Source: Armatimonadota bacterium
GTDB lineage: Bacteria; Armatimonadota; Zipacnadia; Zipacnadales; FEN-943
Length of the DNA: 30,866 bases
Reading direction: 5' to 3'
Assembly (NCBI GenBank): GCA_026419655.1
Contig: JANZZA010000517.1
Coordinates: forward strand, 1 to 30,866
Part shown: positions 22,999 through 29,608 of the stretch, piece by piece
How positions within the stretch are numbered: position 1 is the stretch's first letter
How the letters are laid out: every line of letters begins with the position of its first letter
Program-made: the position numbers and the translations under genes
Notes under the pieces: model-generated
Seen by the model: only the letters and a program-made list of their open reading frames with translations
What the model was told of the DNA's origin: nothing
The model's database searches: none

Positions 22999-23170
22999 CC
23001 ATTACAGCCCATTTTGCATGCGCCACTTCTCAGCGAGTACAACCCTGGGCCGCAAGGAAAACACCTTCTGGGCCAGCCAGCAGTAGAGTAGTTGTTCTGC
23101 AGCACCGCCGTACACAAGACGCCGGTCTGTCTTTCTGCGGCACGTAGTCGCCCGTCCCGGCCGAGAGATA

Positions 23171-24229
23171 CTACTCGTAGCTGCCAATGCGCTTGGCTAG
23201 TTCCACCGCCCTGCGAAAGTTCTCTAGCGGCACAGTCGGCGGGACCGAATGGTCTGAATGAAAAATGTAGCGCCCGCCAGCCGCTGCTGCCCCCACCTTG
23301 GCCGTAACTTCTGCTTCTGCTTCCTCGACGGACCCACTTAGTTTCTCGACAGAGATGTTGCCGAAAAGAGTTATCCGGTCACCGTACAGCCGCTTGTACT
23401 CGCGCACGTCGTTGCCCGCGCGGGCTTCGAGAGGTTGGATGGCGTCAAAGCCTGCCTCGACGATGAGCGGAATGAATTCACCAACGTAGCCGTCACAATG
23501 AAAAATCGTTTGCAGACCGCGATCATGGCAGGCTTGCGTCACGCGCTTAAGGTGCGGTAGCAGTATCTCCCTAAAAATCCTGGGCGAAAAAAGCATCCCG
23601 TTGCGGTAACACAAATCAGAGAAATACCATAGCGCATCCGGCTTGCCGATATTAGTGGCCATGTCAATAAGCGCCAGGCTTAGGTCCGCCTGCCGAGCCA
23701 CCATGTCCTCCACTACGTCTGGATAGTCAGCAATGAAGGACAATCCTAACTCGAAACCCAAGGTCATCAGCACCCACCACATTGGCTCGACCGGCGTAAC
23801 GGCTAAGTAGAAGCCCTGCTCATCTCTCGCCCGCAGGCGGTCTGCATAGTCGGCAGGTATACGGTCGGGCGATGGGGCCAGCCGGTCCCTGTAAGCGTAC
23901 CAATCGTCGGGCGTCTTAATGAGCGTGTCGAGGTGAGTCGGCGTAGCTGTGTGACTGCGCCAGCGCTTCCACACGACCCCGTCGCCGTCGCGGTCAATGT
24001 AGTAGTCTCCACAATCCTCGATTACTTCCGTGGGCAGGCGCAAGGAACAATCAAACCACAAGAGTACCAGCGGGTCCATCCCCAGCCAGGTAATCGGGTC
24101 GGCGTCGGCCGGCAGGCCTTCGGACTTCCACCGCTCCAGCGTCTCGGGCCAGATACATATTTCGCAAACTGCAATCCGGTCTGGCAGCTCGCCAGATAGG
24201 GTGCGGCGCAAACGTTCTCGCGTCGTCAA
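23171..24229 (-). CDS. Uroporphyrinogen decarboxylase (URO-D) family protein
   Basis: The product is 352 residues in the URO-D/MtaA superfamily of TIM barrels. Supporting segments are MTTRERLRRTLSGELPDRI at the start, ETFHRQ-like positions replaced by FSDLCYRNGMLFSP, TIFHCDGYVGEFIPLIVEAG and AIQPLEARAGNDV with LFGNISVE. The branch with FHCDG and QPLE is common among proteins of uncertain role that may act on methylated substrates or sugars, not haem synthesis. The usual zinc HxC motif of MtaA is absent: His and Cys are adjacent. The TTG start has GGAGGAG 6 bases upstream, and it converges with the GH2 gene across a 172-base spacer. A weak minus-strand promoter (GGACAA at 24395, ATAGTA at 24371 on the plus strand, 18-base gap) is possible. 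Confidence 0.82.
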   Translation of the reverse strand: MTTRERLRRTLSGELPDRIAVCEICIWPETLERWKSEGLPADADPITWLGMDPLVLLWFDCSLRLPTEVIEDCGDYYIDRDGDGVVWKRWRSHTATPTHLDTLIKTPDDWYAYRDRLAPSPDRIPADYADRLRARDEQGFYLAVTPVEPMWWVLMTLGFELGLSFIADYPDVVEDMVARQADLSLALIDMATNIGKPDALWYFSDLCYRNGMLFSPRIFREILLPHLKRVTQACHDRGLQTIFHCDGYVGEFIPLIVEAGFDAIQPLEARAGNDVREYKRLYGDRITLFGNISVEKLSGSVEEAEAEVTAKVGAAAAGGRYIFHSDHSVPPTVPLENFRRAVELAKRIGSYE

Positions 24230-24549
24230 ATTTCACTCCTCCTGGCAGTAGGTCCCGCGCGTTAGAATTGGTCGCCGCTAAAGCGACTCCTGTAAATGTC
24301 GATTCCCCGGGGTCTGTAGGCTTCCTGCGCCTCAGACGGACCCGTATCACCTTTTGCAGCAGTCGCGAGAATAGTAGCCGCTAAGAAGTTTCGTGGACAA
24401 TATTTGGGCGTCGGGAGAAGAGCGGCCTGGAACAAGACCGGCCGAAACTTAAGGGTTGTTACGTACGCTGTTCTGGCTTTGACGCACCACTGGTTGATCG
24501 CTATAATGCTCAGCGGACGCGAGCGGGCGGAAGCTAGAGGCGGTGCCTT
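24230..24549. other. Divergent intergenic region
   Basis: This 320-base spacer separates the minus-strand URO-D gene from plus-strand yvcK. It holds the strong promoter at 24479-24507 for yvcK and a weak minus-strand candidate within 24371-24400. A 5-bp stem GTCGC/GCGAC lies near 24270-24287 in the URO-D leader. I see no gene in it. Confidence 0.6.
24479..24507 (+). promoter_or_regulatory. Near-consensus sigma-70 promoter for yvcK and downstream glycolytic genes
   Basis: The -35 box TTGACG (24479-24484, 5 of 6) is followed by exactly 17 bases and a perfect -10 box TATAAT (24502-24507). Transcription would start near 24513, leaving a short leader of about 37 bases before the GTG at 24550. Confidence 0.82.
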
Positions 24550-25827
24550 GTGAGGAGTTTAAGGCGCCTCCTACGCTGGCTGCAGCCGGGAATGCGGATA
24601 AAGCGCTGGGTAGCGCTTATCCTGCTTGGTCTCGTCGGCGCCGGCGTAGGAGTACTGTTGATAGCTAACCTTTTTGCTTATGAGCTAACGGCTCGCGTGG
24701 GAGGGCCGTTGGCGGCGTCTTTTTGGGGAACCTTGGCAAGCGTTGTCGGTATCGGTCTTGTCATCGCTGGAGTCCGGGGTCTGGTACGTTCCATAGCGTC
24801 GGCCCTGCTTCCACACTCCGAAGATCGCCTGGCTGACGTAGTTTGGCAGCAGCGGCGCCGGGACAGCGGAGTGAGAGTCCTGGCAATCGGCGGCGGTACA
24901 GGGTTGGCTACCTTGTTACGGGGTCTGAAAGGAAGCACCAGCAACCTCACAGCCATCGTCGCGGTGTCCGATGACGGGGGCAGTTCAGGACGGCTACAGC
25001 GCGAGCTGGGCGTGTTACCGCCGGGCGATATCCGCAACTGCCTGGCCGCCCTGGCTGACGACGAACAACTGATGTCGCAACTGTTGCGGTATCGCTTCGA
25101 TGGAGAAGCCGGCGACCTGAGCGGGCACAGCCTGGGCAACTTACTCATTGCCGCCCTTACACAGATTGCTGGTGATTTCGATGAAGCCGTGCGTCAGATG
25201 CACGAGATTCTCGCCATCCGTGGCAGGGTGCTCCCACCGACCACCGTGCGTCTAGCGCTGTGTGCGGAATTGTCCGACGGCAGCCACGTGAAGGGCGAGA
25301 CCAAGGTCTCTAAGGCCGGTAGCATTAAGCGCGTGTATCTGGACCCACCTGACCCGCCCGCCTTGCCCGAAGCCCTTGAGGCCATCTATGATGCCGAACT
25401 GGTCGTCATCGGTCCAGGTAGTCTCTACACCAGCGTTCTACCTAATCTGCTCGTGCCGGACATCGCGCGTGCGCTACGGGAGACATCGGCGGTGCGGGTG
25501 TACGTTTGCAACGTCATGACCCAGCCTGGCGAGACAGACGGTTACCGGGCCTCTGACCATGTGGCAGCCATCGAGGCCCACTTGGGCAGTCCGGTTTTTG
25601 AGTATGTGCTGGTCAATGATGCCCGTCCCGACCGCCAAGTGCTGGCACGCTATGCCGCCGAAAAAGCGGATATGGTGGTCCCAGACGTGTACACCCTGGC
25701 TCGCATGGGTTATATTCCGGTACGCCGGAGTCTCATATCCCATGACAATTGGGCCCGACATGACCCGAAAAAGCTTGCCCGTGCCCTGTTGAGTCTGGCC
25801 GAGCGCGAACTGGCTGTAGCACTCTGA
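24550..25827 (+). CDS. yvcK: YvcK/CofD-like gluconeogenesis factor with N-terminal membrane anchor
   Basis: The product is 425 residues. The conserved YvcK domain (about 108-420) opens VRVLAIGGGTGLATLLRGLK and continues with VAVSDDGGSSGRLQRELG, PPGDIRNCLAALAD, LSGHSLGNLLIAAL, VVIGPGSLYTSVLPNLLV and CNVMTQPGETDGY. YvcK proteins bind UDP-sugars and are needed for growth on gluconeogenic carbon and for normal cell-wall synthesis. Here about 105 extra N-terminal residues carry two hydrophobic helices (about 20-45 and 55-78), so the protein is probably membrane-anchored; many YvcK proteins of about 320 residues lack this. The GTG start has AGAGG about 9 bases upstream. It lies 56 bases before gap, recalling the actinobacterial neighbourhood with yvcK near gap-pgk-tpi, without rapZ or whiA. 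Confidence 0.92.
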   Translation: MRSLRRLLRWLQPGMRIKRWVALILLGLVGAGVGVLLIANLFAYELTARVGGPLAASFWGTLASVVGIGLVIAGVRGLVRSIASALLPHSEDRLADVVWQQRRRDSGVRVLAIGGGTGLATLLRGLKGSTSNLTAIVAVSDDGGSSGRLQRELGVLPPGDIRNCLAALADDEQLMSQLLRYRFDGEAGDLSGHSLGNLLIAALTQIAGDFDEAVRQMHEILAIRGRVLPPTTVRLALCAELSDGSHVKGETKVSKAGSIKRVYLDPPDPPALPEALEAIYDAELVVIGPGSLYTSVLPNLLVPDIARALRETSAVRVYVCNVMTQPGETDGYRASDHVAAIEAHLGSPVFEYVLVNDARPDRQVLARYAAEKADMVVPDVYTLARMGYIPVRRSLISHDNWARHDPKKLARALLSLAERELAVAL

Positions 25828-25883
25828 CAGAGGCCGGGATCGCTTGCAACTGTTCGCGTACCAACAACAAGGAGGGATCAGAC

Positions 25884-26912
25884 GTGGCAGTACGTGTGGG
25901 AATCAATGGTTTCGGAAGGATCGGTCGGCAAGTGTTCAAGGTCATCCGCGAGCGCTATACCGACCAAATTGAAGTCGTAGCGGTCAACGACATAACCGAT
26001 GATGCTACGCTGGCGCATTTGCTAAAGTATGACAGCATTTACGGGCGCTATCCCGGTTCCGTGCAGGTCAAAGAGGGTGTTTTGGTCGTCACCGATGCGG
26101 CCGGAACCATCGAAGTCCAAAGCCTGTCAGTGAAAGACCCTAGTCAGCTTCCGTGGGCGGACCTCGGCGTAGAGATAGTGCTCGAATCCACCGGTATTTT
26201 CACCGACGTAGAGAAAGCCGCTGTTCACCTCGAGCGAGGTGCCAAACGAGTAATTATCTCAGCTCCAGCTAAAGGCGACTGCCGCACCATTGTGCTGGGC
26301 GTCAATCACGACGCCTACGACCCTGCCACTGACAAGATCGTATCCAACGCCTCGTGCACTACCAACTGCCTCGCGCCTCTATGCAAGGTCATCAACGATA
26401 ACTGGGGCATCGAAAGGGGCTTCATGACTACCGTCCACAGCTACACCAATGACCAGCGGGTGCTTGACCTGCCGCACAAAGACCTCTATCGGGCGAGGGC
26501 AGCGGCTCTCAACATAATCCCGACGAGCACAGGTGCGGCCAAGGCCATCCACCTGGTCATTCCCGAACTGAAGGGCAAGATGGACGGCATTGCCCTGCGC
26601 GTCCCGACGCCGACGGGGTCAATTGTGGACCTGGTTTGCACGGTCGCTCGCCCTCCGGCCAATGCTGATGAAATTAATGCCGCCTTTAAGGCCGCGTCTG
26701 AAGATGGTCCTTTGGCCCCGTACCTGGATTACGAAGAAGATCCCATTGTACTGGCCGACATCGTCGAGTCGCCTGCGTCGGCGATCTTCGTCCCAGACCA
26801 GACCAAGGTGATAGGGAACCTGGTTAAGGTCTTGGCCTGGTATGACAACGAATGGGGTTATTCAAACCGCACGGCCGACCTGATTGTCCTTATGGCCTCA
26901 AAGGGCCTGTGA
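25884..26912 (+). CDS. gap: Glyceraldehyde-3-phosphate dehydrogenase, type I
   Basis: The product is 342 residues and catalyses NAD(P)-dependent oxidation of glyceraldehyde-3-phosphate to 1,3-bisphosphoglycerate in the cytoplasm. The Rossmann start VRVGINGFGRIGRQVF and AVNDITDD (Asp36, favouring NAD over NADP) are followed by the active site SNASCTTNCLAP with Cys158, the TTVHSYTNDQ segment with His185, IPTSTGAAKA, and the closing WYDNEWGYSNR. Length and motifs are normal. The GTG start has AAGGAGGG 6 bases upstream. It lies between yvcK and pgk. A strong GC hairpin follows 62 bases after the stop and may limit read-through into pgk. Confidence 0.97.
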   Translation: MAVRVGINGFGRIGRQVFKVIRERYTDQIEVVAVNDITDDATLAHLLKYDSIYGRYPGSVQVKEGVLVVTDAAGTIEVQSLSVKDPSQLPWADLGVEIVLESTGIFTDVEKAAVHLERGAKRVIISAPAKGDCRTIVLGVNHDAYDPATDKIVSNASCTTNCLAPLCKVINDNWGIERGFMTTVHSYTNDQRVLDLPHKDLYRARAAALNIIPTSTGAAKAIHLVIPELKGKMDGIALRVPTPTGSIVDLVCTVARPPANADEINAAFKAASEDGPLAPYLDYEEDPIVLADIVESPASAIFVPDQTKVIGNLVKVLAWYDNEWGYSNRTADLIVLMASKGL

Positions 26913-26974
26913 CGCCTGCAGCAAGCGAGGTCCCGACGGCCGCCGAAGGAGGGGCCGAGGTGACTTAACAGCGT

Positions 26975-27006
26975 GGGGCGGACAGCGGCATGGTGTTGTC
27001 CGCCCC
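26975..27006 (+). terminator. Strong GC-rich hairpin between gap and pgk
   Basis: GGGGCGGACA (26975-26984) and TGTCCGCCCC (26997-27006) form a perfect 10-bp stem with a 12-base loop, followed by TTCTTCC. This looks like an intrinsic terminator with a poor T-run, so partial termination or mRNA stabilisation between gap and pgk is likely. Confidence 0.7.
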
Positions 27007-27063
27007 TTCTTCCGACTACGCCGATATCGGGCAACTGAGAATCACTTCTGGGGGTGCAGCAAG

Positions 27064-28260
27064 ATGCCAGCGATGGGAAGGTTGACACTGAGGGATGTCA
27101 ATCTGTCGGGCAAGCGCGTGCTTTGTCGCGTGGACTTCAACGTGCCTATGGAGGGTGGAGTGATTACGGATGACACTCGGATTCGCTCTGCCCTTCCCAC
27201 TATCCAGGCACTCTCAGATACCGTTCTAGCGTTATGTTCACATTTTGGCCGACCTAAGGGCAAACGCGACCCCAAGCAGAGCCTGAGGCCCTGTGCAGAA
27301 CGCCTTGAAGAACTGCTGGGCAAGCCAGTGACGTTTTTGGAGGATTGCGTTGGGGACTCCGTCGCCCAAGCAATAGCCGCTGCCAAGCCCGGCGATATCT
27401 TCCTGCTCGAGAACACACGCTTTCATGCCGAAGAGGAAGCCAAGGACGAGGCGGCCCGGCGGGCCTTTGCAGAGGCAATGGCTGCTCCCTTCGACGCCTA
27501 CGTGAACGATGCTTTTGGGTCTGCTCACCGGGCCCATGCTTCCACTTATGACGTGGCTCAATTCCTCTCCCCTGCCGTGGCCGGGTTTCTAATGGAAAAA
27601 GAAATTGCCCAGCTCCACAAGCTGCTCCAACAGCCTCGGGAAGGTTTCGTGGCCGTCCTCGGCGGAGTGAAAGTAGACGATAAGATCGGCGTAGTCCGCG
27701 CACTGCTGGCCAAAGCTGAGCGCGTACTGATAGGCGGTGCGATGGCCTGGTCCTTCCTGAAGGCACGCCATTACGAAACCGGATCCTCCGTTTGTCCACC
27801 TGAGAGCGTAGCGGCGGCGCTGCAGTTGCTGGAGGACCCAAACCTGGACCGTTCCGGGCTGGTGCTGCCCACCGACTGCCATATGCGCAACCGCTGGGGT
27901 TCCTTCCAGCATAAAAAGGTCCCGGTTACTATGATCCGTCGCGGATGGAGCGCCGTGGACATCGGCGCCGAGACGATTGCTCGTTTCACGGCGGAGATTC
28001 GTGCCGCCAGGACCGTTTTCTGGAATGGCCCCATGGGATTGTTTGAGTTGCCCCTTTTCCGAGACGGGACCATGGCCGTCGCGCAAGCGGTGGCTGAGTG
28101 CAAGGGCTTCACGGTGGTCGGTGGCGGCGATACGATCGCAGCGGTCGAGCAAGCCGGTGTTGGCGACAGCATAGACCACATCTCTACGGGCGGCGGAGCC
28201 AGCCTCGAGTTCATCGAGTTTGGTACGCTACCGGGCATCGAGGCACTCAACCCAGCCTAG
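27064..28260 (+). CDS. pgk: Phosphoglycerate kinase
   Basis: The product is 398 residues and transfers phosphate from 1,3-bisphosphoglycerate to ADP. The start MPAMGRLTLRDVNLSGKRVL is followed by CRVDFNVPMEGG, SHFGRPKG, LLENTRFHAEE, NDAFGSAHRAHAST, VFWNGPMGLFELP and the nucleotide-binding GGGDTIAAVEQAG with HISTGGGASLEFIE. The frame opens further upstream at 26884, inside gap, but ATG 27064 (or 27073) matches the family N-terminus; GGGGGTG lies upstream as a modest ribosome site. The usual GGAKVSDK element reads GGVKVDDK here (about 200-207), a conservative change in a normally well-kept segment. The hairpin in the preceding spacer suggests separate control from gap. Confidence 0.96.
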   Translation: MPAMGRLTLRDVNLSGKRVLCRVDFNVPMEGGVITDDTRIRSALPTIQALSDTVLALCSHFGRPKGKRDPKQSLRPCAERLEELLGKPVTFLEDCVGDSVAQAIAAAKPGDIFLLENTRFHAEEEAKDEAARRAFAEAMAAPFDAYVNDAFGSAHRAHASTYDVAQFLSPAVAGFLMEKEIAQLHKLLQQPREGFVAVLGGVKVDDKIGVVRALLAKAERVLIGGAMAWSFLKARHYETGSSVCPPESVAAALQLLEDPNLDRSGLVLPTDCHMRNRWGSFQHKKVPVTMIRRGWSAVDIGAETIARFTAEIRAARTVFWNGPMGLFELPLFRDGTMAVAQAVAECKGFTVVGGGDTIAAVEQAGVGDSIDHISTGGGASLEFIEFGTLPGIEALNPA

Positions 28261-28264
28261 CCTG

Positions 28265-28314
28265 CCCCGCCGAAGCGAGACTTGTGACCGTGCCTGTTAG
28301 CTAGCATGGCGGGG
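28265..28314. repeat. Inverted repeat in the pgk-tpiA spacer
   Basis: CCCCGCC (28265-28271) and GGCGGGG (28308-28314) are perfectly complementary 7-base arms separated by 36 bases, starting 4 bases after the pgk stop. The loop includes the palindrome GCTAGC. It could stabilise or process the message between pgk and tpiA. A chance GC pairing is possible. Confidence 0.4.
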
Positions 28315-28371
28315 ACAGTGTTGAGCCATGGCCCTGCCTGGCTTGCCTTCACAGCAGCAGGAGGAAGACAA

Positions 28372-29184
28372 ATGCGCGAGCCGATGATGGCTGGCAATTG
28401 GAAAATGTACAAGGACCCGTTGGAAGCACGCGAGTTGGCCCTCGAGGTTGTAGGGCGCGTGGGCGGAGTTAGCGGCGTCAATATTGTTCTTTGCCCACCC
28501 TTTGTCTCCTTAACGGCGGTGGCCGAGGCGATAGAGGGGTCGAACATCAGCCTTGGGGCTCAGGATGTGTTCTGGGCGACGGAAGGGGCCTACACGGGCG
28601 AAGTATCGCCGAAAATGCTGACGGCCTGTGGTTGCCAGTATGTGATCGTTGGGCACTCAGAGCGACGAGGACGTTTCGGCACCTGGCCGGGCGACTGGCC
28701 CAGAGAGTTGCTGGGTGTTTTCGGAGATAACGACGTCACGGTCAACTGGAAAGCCCGGTCTGCTCTTGCAGCCGACCTGACGCCTATAGTATGCGTGGGC
28801 GAAACCATCGAAGAACGAAAGGCAGGAGCGACTGATGCCGTCGTCCGCGAGCAGGTTACTGCTGCGCTTGCGGGCATGTCGGCCGAGGAAGTTGCGTGCG
28901 TGGTGTTTGCCTACGAGCCGGTGTGGGCAATCGGCACGGGGGAAGTTTGCGACGCCGAAGAAGCTAATCGCGTGCTGGGCCTTATCCGCCAGCTTCTTGC
29001 CGAAAGAGTTGGGGACCGCGCAGCGACCATGCAAATCCTGTATGGCGGGTCGGTCAAGCCAGACAACATTGATGGCCTGATGGCACAGCCCGAGATTGAC
29101 GGAGGTCTAGTGGGAGGGGCGTCTCTCAAGGCAGACGACTTTGCCGCTCTTGTCGAGGCTGCTCTGCGGTCCGCGGGACGCTAG
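28372..29184 (+). CDS. tpiA: Triosephosphate isomerase with an insertion after the catalytic histidine
   Basis: The product is 270 residues and interconverts dihydroxyacetone phosphate and glyceraldehyde-3-phosphate. Catalytic positions are clear: Asn9 and Lys11 in AGNWKMYK, His95 in IVGHSERR and Glu182 in YEPVWAIGTG, with YGGSVKPDN and GLVGGASLK closing the phosphate site. Between His95 and the TPIVCVGE strand there are about 14 more residues than usual (around 101-118, including GTWPGDWPRELLGVFGDND), explaining why Glu182 sits later than the usual position near 165. The open frame extends back to 28306, but ATG 28372 has CAGGAGGA 6 bases upstream and gives the family start. It closes the gap-pgk-tpiA block. 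Confidence 0.95.
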   Translation: MREPMMAGNWKMYKDPLEARELALEVVGRVGGVSGVNIVLCPPFVSLTAVAEAIEGSNISLGAQDVFWATEGAYTGEVSPKMLTACGCQYVIVGHSERRGRFGTWPGDWPRELLGVFGDNDVTVNWKARSALAADLTPIVCVGETIEERKAGATDAVVREQVTAALAGMSAEEVACVVFAYEPVWAIGTGEVCDAEEANRVLGLIRQLLAERVGDRAATMQILYGGSVKPDNIDGLMAQPEIDGGLVGGASLKADDFAALVEAALRSAGR

Positions 29185-29193
29185 GGAGTGTCG

Positions 29194-29230
29194 CTCCGCC
29201 GGGCCAGCGTGGCATATTTGCCGGAGTTTT
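29194..29230 (+). terminator. Weak intrinsic terminator candidate after tpiA
   Basis: CTCCG (29194-29198) can pair with CGGAG (29222-29226) and is followed by TTTT. The stem is short and its inner part pairs poorly. The position just after the last gene of the glycolytic block is right. Confidence 0.3.
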
Positions 29231-29516
29231 CCCTGCGGTGCTGCTGAGTCTGGAGCCCATCGCCCCGCCGCCGGTGGGTGTGTGCCGGAAGGCGGATACT
29301 GTTGCGGAAAAGGCATTGCTTTGCCGTGTTTGCTTAACTTTTGCCGATGGTCCCGAGACGCACGCCAGTTCCTGAGGCAGAGCCTGTGAAATAGAGCCCA
29401 CAAACGGAACGGATGCGCCGAGAGCAGACTCACGGCAAGTCTGAGGCACTGCCGGCGAACAAGCCCAAAATCCTGGCGCGACCTAATACTGTGAGACGCG
29501 CCATTTTCTTATTTTC

Positions 29517-29545
29517 TTGACACCGTGCCCCCTCGGCTGTAGTAT
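29517..29545 (+). promoter_or_regulatory. Near-consensus sigma-70 promoter for the S8 protease gene
   Basis: A perfect -35 box TTGACA (29517-29522) is followed by exactly 17 bases and the -10 box TAGTAT (29540-29545, 4 of 6). Transcription would start near 29552, about 57 bases before the ATG. Confidence 0.8.
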
Positions 29546-29608
29546 CCGCGTGGGATACCGAGCAGAGGCAAGACTTCCACGCCGAAGGTGTACGGGAGGA
29601 CGGCACCC

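Larger units (their letters stand above)
29185..29608. other. Intergenic region between tpiA and the protease gene
   Basis: About 420 bases without a supported gene. It contains a weak terminator candidate right after tpiA (29194-29230) and a near-consensus promoter (29517-29545), listed separately. The middle part (29231-29516) shows no feature I can name; frames there are short or antisense shadows. Confidence 0.6.

Noticed and set aside
24449..24460. CTTAAG resembling a PmrA half-site
   Set aside because: There is only one half-site, it is before yvcK and not the arn operon, and the same hexamer also occurs inside coding regions.
27254..28250. Several long minus-strand frames inside pgk
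   Set aside because: They are shadows of the strongly supported phosphoglycerate kinase gene and have no ribosome site or family resemblance.
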